A stretch of DNA of 64,000 nucleotides from positions 9,313,501-9,377,500 of the forward strand of contig CM037596.1 in assembly GCA_021018995.1 (NCBI GenBank). The letters are read 5' to 3'. Shown here piece by piece: positions 55,374-64,000 of this stretch. The notes under the pieces were generated by a model that was not told where the DNA came from, did no database searches, and worked only from the letters and a program-made list of their open reading frames with translations. The stretch is from Chloranthus sessilifolius. Lineage: Eukaryota; Streptophyta; Magnoliopsida; Chloranthales; Chloranthaceae. Position numbers and translations under genes: made by a program. Positions within the stretch are counted from its first letter, which is position 1; each line of letters starts with the position of its first letter.

Positions 55374-56791
55374 TGTAGACACCCCAATTTGGCCCAAGGC
55401 CTGATCGACCCATACATCGAAAATAGCCCACTCCCGAGCTTCTGAAAGCACTTCTCAAACCTTTAGAATTTAATCTAATCTTTAGAATCATATCTAAACC
55501 CTTAGGAAGCAACCCTAACCCTTAGAAAGTCTAAATCGGACCCATAGAACCCGTTTCCAATCAATCAAAATAGCTGTGAAAAAGAGGAGTGCCAAGGATT
55601 GTACAGATAATTTCCTAACCTAAAGCCCATACCATTGGAAAGTAGAGGTTCCTAGCTTTCCAGCAAGCTAAGAATCGCCTAATTTGAAGTTATACATCAA
55701 AAGTTATGACAATTTAAAAAACGTGAATTTGTGTAGAAAATTGTAAAATCAGGTCCCAACTTCTCAAAATTCAAAAAGCCCATTTTTAAAAAATGGTGGA
55801 TTTGAAAATTGAGGGTTTGACTTATGGACCATCCCAAAGCTTGCGGTTTGTTTCTTTAGGACCTAAATGCCCTTCCCAACCTTAGGTATCACCCTTTTGT
55901 CATTTAAGTTATCATCCCATATATCATCCACTATTAAAACCCAACTCTCTCTTCTTTAGGCTCTTAAAAACTCCAAAAATCTTAGATTTAGGATTACCTA
56001 ATTTCTAAATCCATTAATGACCTAACTACTCACTAATCCACCATTTCTCTATAAATAGAGGCCCCTTCCCTCTTGTTTAAGCCACTTGAAAAGTCTCTAA
56101 AGGAGAGAGAAAACTCTAGAGAATTTTCTCCCCATTTTCAAGCCCTAACCTTTCCAAGTTTTGAAACCCATCCTCTCCTTCATACTTTCACATCCCCTAC
56201 CATTAATTCATTCTTTTTAAAATTTTGAAGCCTTAGCCTAGATCATTATCATACCCTCATCCCTAGCCTTCCAAACATTCAAGCCTTAGAAGTTAGAACC
56301 TTACTCTAACCATTGTGCTATCGGAAGCTCATCGGAATCGGCACCCACGCGAAGATCCACGGCGGTGCAATAAGGGCTCGAGAGCTTCAGCTCTCCCCTC
56401 TATTCCTCTATCTTTTTTATTTGCTTTTCCTCTATCCTAAAATTTAAGCTGTTACGTCGTCAAAATTTCAGTGATTGCGGAGGGCTCAAATAGGATTGAA
56501 GTGCCTTCGGACAAAAGGAAGTGCCGCTCATTTAAAAAAAAAAAAAATTTGCACTTGGCCATAGTAGAGGCCGCTTAAGAGTAGGTCAATCGGGTGCCTA
56601 ACACCTTCCCAATTGATAACTGAAACCCCTACCCAAGTGCCTTTGGAATAGACCGGATCGGAGTCAGATCGAGCACTTCAGTGCACACGATCTTGATTTT
56701 AGGTATCCTGGGACGCCAAAAGCTTCGGGTGGCGACTCCATTTTTTTTTAGCGCATTGTTGCGACGGATTGATGAAATCCACTGTTGCACA
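55374..56791 (+). repeat. Tat/Ogre LTR
   Basis: 1418 bp, starting TGTAGACACCCCAATTTGG (a characteristic Tat/Ogre LTR start) and ending GTTGCACA before the PBS. It contains GTGCCTAACACCTTCCC and GGTGGCGACTCCA, often seen near the end of these LTRs. Confidence 0.78.
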
Positions 56792-56793
56792 GA

Positions 56794-56806
56794 TGGCGAC
56801 TCCGCT
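56794..56806 (+). other. Tat/Ogre primer-binding site
   Basis: TGGCGACTCCGCT, the usual core of this lineage's PBS, two bases after the LTR end. Confidence 0.8.
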
Positions 56807-57993
56807 AGAAATAGCTTATAGAGCTTCTCCTTGAAGTGTTCGCCCTTATTTTGCATGCGTTTTTGTTTTCCTTTCTTTTTTACAAACTTTTTCTTTTTGC
56901 ATACTTACCCCTATGATTCCGTACTTTTTTATACGTATCCCTACAATTCGGCATTTTTTATACTTACCCCTACATTTTCGCCATTTGCACGCCTTAGTCG
57001 TTTGGCGGGCTTACTTGAGTATTTACGTTTTGTCATTTATGCGGCTTAGCCGATCGGCGGGTCTACTTGAGCATTTTTTTTTCTTTCTTATCATTTTATG
57101 CACCTTAACCGATTGGCGGGTTACTTGCTAACTTAGAATCATATTCCAACAGTGGACGCTGACCCGCAGTGGCGGCACGGGATTGTCACCACCCGTTTTT
57201 GAACTTAGACAAATTTCCTTAAAATTGAACTCTGAAATTGAATAAAGGGACGTTCTTATTCATTTTTGCGCAGGAAGATTTTATAAAAGGGTTAGAAAAT
57301 TAGGCAGCGATACAATTGTCCCGGTTCCAAGTAGGGCGGCAGCCCTAGTGGTGATGATCCCGAAAAGAACCACCCCATCCAGTATCTAAGAAGGCATCCG
57401 TGCCGGAGGTATATTGGGTTGGTGACCGAACTTTTAAAAGCCTTAAAACCCTTGGGGAGTGCGTTAGAATACCCCGAAAAAACCTTGTATCCTTTAGACA
57501 TGGAAAGGAGGGACCCAAAAAGTAAAGAACAATTCCCAAGGGGCATTGCCCCGACCCCCTGCTTAGTGGTTTAACACTCCCGATAAATCCCACACGTTTG
57601 ACGCCTAATACGCCATCGCTGGTCAAGAGAGGTCACCCTCTCTTCGACTCATCCGGGGGATCGGGTCGTCGCGTGAATTTTCGTGCCCTTACATAGATTT
57701 CCTTTAATTCTTTTAAAGTGAATCGGGATCCCGCCGTGGGAGGCATTTGGGGTGTGAACACTACTCGAAAAGAGAGTTCCAAGGCCCCAAAGATTTCCAA
57801 GATTAATTTTTTCCCCAAAAATTCAAAAATCCCAAAAAAAATCATATATACAAAAAAATCCAAAAAAAAAAAAAAAACTTATGATGTCGTAACCACGACA
57901 TTGCCGCACCGCCCACCATCATCCTAAAGGGGAAGAAGAAGAAAAGTCTTCGGGCCTCACCCAAGAAACTCTTACTCTACCTGCTGTCAAACC
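56807..57993 (+). other. Tat/Ogre leader region
   Basis: Noncoding. Three imperfect repeats of a CTTAGYCGWTYGGCGGG word at about 56990-57120, short TACCCCTA repeats and A-rich runs near 57820-57880. Several short minus-strand ORFs here have no recognisable content. Confidence 0.5.
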
Positions 57994-58365
57994 ATGTCGT
58001 GGGCGGTCAATCCAACCTATGTCAACTCCGATTCATCCCCATCACATTCTCACACCTCTCATATGGAGGAAATCCTCATTTCCTACTCCCCCACCCAATC
58101 CCGTTTCAACGTCATCAGACCATTCGGTGCACCCATTTTTCCATCCACATCCATTAAAAATACCTCATTTTTTCCTTCCACTTCCATTCAAAATACATCC
58201 ATCTTCCCCCCTACACCAATCCAAAACATCCCCAATTTTTCACTTGGCTTTCCATCCACCTCCACCCAAAGCTTGCCCACTATCCACCTCCATCTGCCCA
58301 ACAATTATCACATTTTCTCTCCACACCCAATTTTTCCCTTTTACCTCCACCCAAAATACACCTAA
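57994..58365 (+). CDS. uncharacterised Pro/Ser-rich ORF of the Tat/Ogre element
   Basis: 123 codons from ATG. A repeated module of the form FPSTSIQNTSxFPPTPIQN accounts for residues 45-95. No known domain. It overlaps a frame (58019-58477) that is equally Pro-rich. It may be a remnant of gag-region coding or just low-complexity sequence. Confidence 0.3.
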   Translation: MSWAVNPTYVNSDSSPSHSHTSHMEEILISYSPTQSRFNVIRPFGAPIFPSTSIKNTSFFPSTSIQNTSIFPPTPIQNIPNFSLGFPSTSTQSLPTIHLHLPNNYHIFSPHPIFPFYLHPKYT

Positions 58366-58394
58366 TTTTCTCCCTACCTCCTCATTAAATCCCC

Positions 58395-58545
58395 CCCACA
58401 ACCATTGGGTCCTCGCCTACAAGGAAGAAAAGAACCAGTCAGAGCCAAGGGCAGAAAGCGAGTCAAATTCGGCTTAGGTTACAAGCCTACCGATGAGGAA
58501 GTCTTGGAGGCCAAGGAGAAGATCCAAATCATTGCAGCAGCCAAA
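58395..58545 (+). pseudogene. Tat/Ogre protease-RT linker fragment (G-patch-like)
   Basis: MGPRLQGRKEPVRAKGRKRV, then KFGLGYKPTDEEVLEAKEKI. The combination LQGxxEP ... FGLGYKPT is the conserved linker between protease and RT in Tat/Ogre pol. The reading runs straight into the neighbouring LTR at 58546. Confidence 0.65.
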
Positions 58546-59223
58546 TGTCACGGAGTTACTCTTTGCGACGTAATCTCTCGTGCGACAACTAGCTTTCCTA
58601 AACTAGATCAGCCTACTCACGTTTCAAGCCTGCGTGGTAACACATTAGATTAAAAACTATGCAGATTTTTGAAATGTAAATACTATAGCGATACGCAGCG
58701 ACTAGTATAGGGGCAGCCCCTTATTTGGTCTGAGTCCACACCGTGGATGGTGGCCGTGAACCACCAAACACGATAGCTCCAATGCACGACACGACTAGAG
58801 CGACCTAACACCTATGCATGGTCCGGATGCACGAACTCAAGCCCACAAGACCATCGTACACATTCGTAGGGGATCACTTAAGCCAACGACACGTCATGTG
58901 ACTGTTAGATTACTTCCCCATATATATGGGTTAAACACTAACATAGGCAAAACAACAGGAGGACCTCAAACATATTGGTTTGACATATCGCGCCTCTATT
59001 ACACCAATACACCCATGATGCCCCACGTCTTCCACCATACATCCGTGTCACAACTGTAATTTGTCACAATGCCGCGTGCCCTCGTGGCTCACGACCGAAG
59101 CCCTCGGAGTATCTACAGCGAAGCCCTCACGACTTGGTGATGCGCTTACGATACCCCAGGTTGTAACCACCAGTGTTGCACACTAGTGGCCCTGCGACTG
59201 GCCCAGATGGCCACGCCGTCACA
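58546..59223 (-). repeat. 3' LTR of Galadriel-like element
   Basis: 678 bp, plus-strand TGTCACGGAGTT ... CGCCGTCACA. The first 234 bases match 63767-64000 with about one difference per ten bases by eye. Confidence 0.88.
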
Positions 59224-59235
59224 TCCCCTACTTAG
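59224..59235 (-). other. polypurine tract
   Basis: Minus strand CTAAGTAGGGGA directly before the LTR start TGTGACGGCG. Confidence 0.6.
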
Positions 59236-59688
59236 TTGCGTTAACGTCCTCGTCAACGCGCTTCCAGTACTTCTCCAAAGTTGCTTGGAAGGAAGGTTTC
59301 GGCATTAGGTAGACCCTAATATTTTAAAATATTTTCACAGAAAAAATCATTCGGACTGTCATCTCCCTTGTTGTGTCTATGAGCAAGGATCTCTTCAAGC
59401 TGTCTCTTTAACTATAAATTAGCATTTTGACTCAGCGCGAGTCGACAAATTTCTCACGGGATTTGTCGGGTCTCTTTTATAAGGCTTTAAGCAACTGACG
59501 TGAAATACAAGGTATATTTTCAGCCAGTGAGGAAGTTATACCCGATATGAGACATCATTAATCTTTTTTGTGATTGAGAATGACATATCATACTTGCGAG
59601 TTAGTCCTATGTGTTGTCTTCTGAAAAGCTTGAGCTGTGTAGGATTAAGCTTTATCAATACTTCATTACCTATGTGCAACTCGATAGG
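59236..59688 (-). pseudogene. integrase C-terminus and decayed chromodomain-like segment
   Basis: Minus-strand translation after WADQGRRPIE gives LHIGNEVLIKLNPTQLKLFR, a block ending in SYRV-stop-LPHWLKIYLVFHVSCLKPY, and later fragments GLPNAETFLPSNFGEVLEK in shifting frames. The last fits the Galadriel/CRM-type chromodomain position. Several stops. Confidence 0.55.
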
Positions 59689-60379
59689 TCATCGACCTTG
59701 ATCGGCCCATTTTTTCATACGCTTAGCGACCTTCTCTAGGTAGGCCCTAGCAATCTCTGTGTTCCTCTGCCACTCCTTAGCAAGACCGTAGGCTGTCGGA
59801 CTCGATCCTGTATATTCCATTATAATTGTGTGTGGTGTCAAAGGTTGTTGGCCAGTTGCTAACTCGAATAGACTCTTATTCGTGGCTGAACTTTTCTTCA
59901 GATTATAACAAAATTGGGCTATGTCTAACAACTTAACCCAATTCTTCTTATTAGCGCTCACAAACTGCCTCAAATACTGTTTCAAAATAGCATTCACCAT
60001 TTCAGTCTGACCGTCGGTCTGCAGATGCATGCTGGATGAGAAGTTCAGTTTCATTCCTATGAGCTTGAATACTTATGACCAAAACTTGCTTGTAAACCGT
60101 GGATCCCTATCACTGACAATCACCTGCGGCACACCCCAATGTTTCACTACATTGCTGACAAATAATCGTGTGGCCTGCTCTGCTTTACAGTTTAATGGTG
60201 TCAGAATGAAAGTCTCATACTTTGAAAATCGATCCACAACTATCAGGATGAATCTGAGAGCCCCTACTTTTGGCAATACAGAGATAAAATCAAGGGAGAC
60301 GTTCTCCCATGGTCAAGACGACACTAATAAAGGTGGCAGGAGTCCAAATGGTTTAGCTCTTTCCACCTTATCCTGCTGA
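59689..60379 (-). pseudogene. integrase core
   Basis: ORF 60073-60276 has ILIVVDRFSKYETFI and QVIVSDRDPRFTSKFW (the second Asp); 59689-60054 has MHLQTDGQTEMVNAILKQYL (the Glu) and FCYNLKKSSATNKSLFELAT. The first Asp lies in the damaged stretch at 60277-60312. A stop after FTSKFW separates the pieces. Confidence 0.82.
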
Positions 60380-60669
60380 CATATCAAGCAAGTCCTGACA
60401 TATTCCTCTACATCCTCCTCCATCTTTGACCAATAGAAATTCCTCTCCAACATGGTGAGCGTGCGATAAATTCCCGAATGACCAGCCCATAATGTGTTAT
60501 GACATTCTTTAAGGAGCTCTCTCCTAAGTTCTCCTACTTTCGGCACATAGAAACGACCCCCTTTGGTCACCAACAATCCTTCCTCAGTCCAGAACTGCCG
60601 TGTTCTCCCCTCTTGTATCTGCTGTAAGATGGTTCTCGCAAGAGGATCAAACTTTAACCCATTATGCAA
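60313..60669 (-). pseudogene. RNase H-integrase linker and HHCC finger
   Basis: FDPLARTILQQIQEGRTRQF, GRFYVPKVGELRRELLKECH, then HNTLWAGHSGIYRTLTMLER and VRTCLICQQDKVERAKP. The His and Cys ligands of the integrase zinc finger are all present. Confidence 0.85.
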
Positions 60670-61298
60670 CCAGTCGGGGATAGTAGAACTGACACAGCTA
60701 GCTGTAGCCTGCTCTTCAATTTTTAACGTTGCTACTAAACTTTCAATGCTGCTAACTCTGCTTTACCGGGTTTATACACCAAGTTCATATCGAACTCGGC
60801 TAGAAAATCTTGCCAACGGGTTTGTTTCGACGATAATTTCTTTTGTGTCTGAAAGTAGTTGGTCGCCACATTGTCGGTCATCACTAGAAATTTGGACCCA
60901 AGTAGATAGTGCCTCCGCGTCCTTAGACAATGAACTACCGTCGTTATCTCATTCTCTTGAATCGTATACCGTCACTTGGTATCGTTCTGCTTTCTGTTAT
61001 CAATGGCCACTGCATGTTCTTCTTGCATTAATATTCCTCCTATCGCATAGTCGGAGGTATCCATGTGTACCTTAAATGGCTTGGAATGATCGGGTAGTTT
61101 CAACACGGGGTCACTCATGACCACCGATTTCAAATCCTCGAATGCCCTCTAGCACTTCTCCCACCACTGCCACGTTCAATCTTTCTTCAAAAGGTTTGTC
61201 AGTGGTGCTGAACGGTGTAAATAATCGGGGATGGATCTTCTATAATAGTAGATAAGGCCCAAAAATGACCGCAGATCTATCAAGCCTTCTAGTACTCG
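60670..61298 (-). pseudogene. decayed RT thumb and RNase H
   Basis: No long frame survives on the minus strand. Short readable pieces match the region between the RT palm and integrase (for example TYYYRRSIPDYLHRS near 61210 and FKVHMDTSDYAIGG near 61050). Confidence 0.6.
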
Positions 61299-61953
61299 TC
61301 ATTCTTTGATTGTACAAACTTTCTCAAGGTCCATGCTGATGTTTCCTCCTCTAATACGGTGCCCTAAAAACATGATCTGCTCTTGTATAAATGAATACTT
61401 CTCTTTTTTGACATAGAGCTGATTTTCTCGTAATATCTTGAAGATGGTTTGGAGGTGGCTGAGATGTTCTTCTAATGTGTTACCATATACAACGATATCA
61501 TCTAGATACACCACCACGAACTGGTCGAGGTAGGCATGGAGCAACTCATTCATCAGTGTAAAATGTGGCTGGGCGTTAGTCAACCCAAAGACATCACCAA
61601 AAACTCAAAAGCTCTATATCTTGTCATGCAGGTAGTCTTACTTTCATCTCCCTCATCAATTCTCACCTGATAATAGCCAGATCTCAAGTCTAGCTTGGTA
61701 AAGTACCTCGCACTGCCAAACTGATCAAATAAATCAGCAATCAATGGCACTGGGTACTTATTCTTGATAGTAACCTTTCTTAAAGCTTTGTAATCGATGC
61801 ATAATTGAAGGCTACCATCATGTTTATTTTGGAAAAGAACTGGAGCGCCAATGGGGCCTTTGATGACTGAACGATCCCTGCCTCCAATAACCCATCTAAC
61901 TGCCGACGTAACTCGGCGAGCTCTAGAGGAGCCATTCTGTAGGAAGCTTTAGC
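61299..61953 (-). pseudogene. reverse transcriptase
   Basis: ORF 61299-61583 carries [20 protein letters not shown] and catalytic VVVYLDDIVVYGNTLEEHL with Asp-Asp at residues 28-29. It is followed by KYSFIQEQIMFLGHRI. Upstream, 61584-61953 contains [19 protein letters not shown] and broken pieces of the fingers in several frames. Confidence 0.85.
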
Positions 61954-62701
61954 CTACGACTTCGCACCTGGTTCCAACTCAATTTGGTGATCCACTGATC
62001 CCCTGGGTGGCAACACTTTCGACAACTCTGATAGCATGATATGCTGAAATTCTTTGAGTAGCCTTGACACGCTCTCTGGCTCAAGTTCCACTGACCCTGT
62101 CGTGTTCTCTTCCATCAACGTAGCAAGGAATGTAGGTTCCCCCCTCTTTAGTCCCTTCTTGAGTTGGAGCACATAGATAAACTCAACACTCTTCATTACT
62201 TTACATTTTTGAATGACGGGGATCATGCAAGGATTTCTCTCCAAACATGCACACTGATCCGAGGTACGGCGTAGGTACGGCTTTGGCCTGGTGTAGGAGT
62301 TCCAATCCAAGGATGACTTTGAAATCATCCATCGATACTGCTATAAAGTTTACTTCTCCAGTCCACGGCCCTATATGCACAGGTACGCCCTTTGGTAATC
62401 CAGTAACGGGGCGCGCTTTCGAGTTCACTGCCTTTATGCGGCTGGAGTCTTGCTCCAATTTCAATCCTAGGCGACATGCTTCTTTATCTGCTATGAAGTT
62501 ATGTGTCGCCCCCGTGTCAACCATGGCACGAGTATTTTTTCTGTTGATGCACACCTCTATGTACATCAGCCCCTTGGGCGCGACCATATTTCCCTTCTTT
62601 ACCTGCTCCTTAATGGCATTCAGCAATCTGAGTGTCCCCATTCTTGGCTCATCGATGGCAAGAGGTGGAGGAGCACTGGTGGACCCCTGTAGAGTATTCA
62701 A
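61954..62701 (-). pseudogene. protease and linker
   Basis: ORF 62201-62701 contains LMYIEVCINRKNTRAMVDTG and ATHNFIADKEACRLGLKLEQ, then MDDFKVILGLELLHQAKAVP. ORF 61954-62328 overlaps in another frame and carries the linker toward RT (LLKEFQHIMLSELSKVLPPR, VDHQIELEPG). One frameshift lies near 62200-62320. Confidence 0.85.
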
Positions 62702-62710
62702 GGATTGTTT

Positions 62711-63720
62711 CTACGGGCAATCTTTCACTCGATGTGGCCCACCGCATAGAAAGCAACCCGACTTAGGTGCAAAATTAGCTGATTTGGCAGACTTGACACA
62801 AGATTCTTTCCCATGTGACTTCTTTTCATGTGTGCCACTTTTGCTCTTCTTATTAGCATTCCCTGAATTCTTCGAACCATTCTTATTCTCATGTGGCCTT
62901 TTCTTATTTTGGTCTGACAGCCCAAAATCTATTAATCGCTCCTCAGCAGCCTGTGCGGCTGCAAGGTCCTGCAATCCTCTTCTATTTAATTCAGCTTGCA
63001 CCCATGGCTTGAGGACTTCAAGAAAGTAGAATAATTTATCTTTCTCGGACATGTCCTTGATGTCCAACATCAAAGCGGAGAATTGCCTCACGTATTTTCT
63101 CACTGTGCCCATGTGTTGTAGCTTTCGTAACTTACGTTGGGCGATAAAGTCGCCATTCTTGGGAAAGAACTGAGCTTTTAACTCTTTCTTTAGATATTCC
63201 CACGTGCCTATGACGCAACATCAACTCTGAATCTCTTCGTAGAGCATATGCCACCACAATTTAGCATCCCCCTCGAGATATATGGTCGTTGTGACCACTT
63301 TCATAGCTTCGATGGCAAGTGGGACGACACAGAAATACTGCTCAATGTCCCACAAGAAATTCTCCAATTCCTTGGCGTCACGAGCTCCCCCATAATATTG
63401 CGGCTCGGGTATTTTAACTTCCGTTGGGGAGATCTGGTTGCGAAGCAGCACTAGAACCAATCGCCCTCATTAGAACGTTCATTTTGGCAGTCAAGTCATT
63501 GATCTGTAGACGAAGGACTTCAACAGTGCCCCTCGTATCCTTAGTGAGGATCTCCATGTTCTCTGCTAACATGACAATGTTCTCTGCTAACGTGGTTTGG
63601 TTCCCTTCTTGCACATTCAACCATTCCCCATGAGACACTACCATCGATACTACTGATTCTATATATTCTGCTTGAGCTTCCAGATAATCCAAACGTTCCC
63701 TTGTGCGCCTTCATGTATCA
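62711..63720 (-). pseudogene. gag
   Basis: Three frames cover it: 63414-63692 (coiled-coil-like N-part, MEILTKDTRGTVEVLRLQIN), 63221-63460 (EPQYYGGARDAKELENFLWD, KVVTTTIYLEGDAKLWWHML) and 62711-63112 (VRKYVRQFSALMLDIKDMSE, LKPWVQAELNRRGLQDLAAA, then the knuckle CFLCGGPHRVKDC). Frameshifts lie near 63420-63460 and between 63112 and 63221. Confidence 0.83.
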
Positions 63721-63751
63721 CCACTGCTTATCCCAGTGTTGGCCATCTTTA

Positions 63752-63765
63752 GGCTCTGATACCAA
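63752..63765 (-). other. primer-binding site, initiator tRNA-Met type
   Basis: Minus strand TTGGTATCAGAGCC, one base from the LTR end. Confidence 0.9.
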
Positions 63766-63766
63766 A

Positions 63767-64000
63767 TGTCACGAAGTTACTCTTTGCGACATAATCTCTC
63801 GTGCGGCAACTAGCTTTCTCGAACTAGATCAACCTACCCACATTTCAAATCTGCACGGTAATGCATTAGGTTAAAAACTATGCAAATTCTCGAAATGCAA
63901 ATACTATAGTGATACGCAGTGACTAGTATAGGGAGAGCCCCTCATAGGGTCTGTCTACACCGTGGATGGTGGCTGTGAACCACCAAACACGATGGCTCCA
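63767..64000 (-). repeat. 5' LTR of Galadriel-like element, truncated by window
   Basis: TGTCACGAAGTTACTC... matches 58546-58783. The remaining LTR and its target duplication lie outside the window. Confidence 0.88.

Larger units (their letters stand above)
55374..58545 (+). mobile_element. Tat/Ogre-type Ty3/gypsy element, internally deleted
   Basis: LTR 55374-56791, PBS, 1.2-kb leader, a Pro/Ser-rich ORF and a short pol piece from the protease-RT linker. The rest of pol is cut off at 58546 by the LTR of the Galadriel-like element. gag, protease and RT catalytic parts are absent from the visible portion. Confidence 0.75.
58546..64000 (-). mobile_element. chromovirus (Galadriel-like Ty3/gypsy), 5' LTR cut by window end
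   Basis: Minus-strand order from the right is LTR, PBS, gag, protease, RT, RNase H, integrase, decayed chromodomain-like end, PPT, LTR. The gag knuckle CX2CX3HX4C (CFLCGGPHRVKDC) and protease AMVDTGATHNF suit the Galadriel group of chromoviruses. It has many stops and frameshifts. It lies inside the Tat/Ogre element, whose right half is outside the window. Confidence 0.85.

Overview
This window is repeat DNA from a flowering-plant nuclear genome. I recognise no host gene, rRNA or tRNA gene. The assignment rests on plant-type Ty3/gypsy lineages (Athila, two chromoviruses with chromodomain-like C-termini, and Tat/Ogre), on primer-binding sites matching plant tRNAs, on L1-like LINEs with RNase H tails, and on plant SINE and MITE structures. 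I cannot name the species.

Layout. 1-10623 is a minus-strand Athila-type element that runs off the left edge. It has an extra 3' ORF (763-1918), gag-pol with several frameshifts and stops (2530-8214), a tRNA-Asp type PBS (9415-9432) and the 5' LTR (9439-about 10623). 10680-12597 is a decayed minus-strand LINE (LINE A). 12598-30800 is a nest readable from target-site duplications. A tRNA-like SINE is split by a 1.35-kb LTR element with 254-bp LTRs (TSD ACTTT). The 5' LTR of that element is split by a minus-strand LINE (LINE B, 14-bp TSD with one mismatch). LINE B is split by a 13-kb plus-strand Tekay/Del-type chromovirus (15698-28750, TSD CATAC) and carries two small inverted-repeat elements.

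30800-55373 is AT-rich DNA full of MITE-like and degenerate repeats: a 1.8-kb hAT-like element with an 8-bp TSD, a tandemly repeated copia RNase H fragment, a foldback element, an A-B-A-B-A tandem block and many (TA)n tracts. 55374-58545 is an internally deleted Tat/Ogre-type element. 58546-64000 is a minus-strand, Galadriel-like chromovirus cut by the right edge.

The most interesting signal joins two unrelated elements. The Athila element carries about 39 copies of the 12-bp palindrome TCAATCGATTGA, nearly all in pairs separated by exactly 10 variable bases. The Tekay element carries dozens of copies of another 12-bp palindrome, TCGATTAATCGA, at about 21-bp steps. Both encode, downstream of pol, an extra ORF of the same protein family, preceded by one of these arrays and then a TATA box. 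This could be a cis-array plus element-encoded factor system, comparable in logic to VANC proteins of VANDAL transposons; that reading is inference. The Tekay element also shows a likely 167-bp intron between gag and protease, and LTR palindromes centred on CCCAGGG whose arms differ but stay symmetric.
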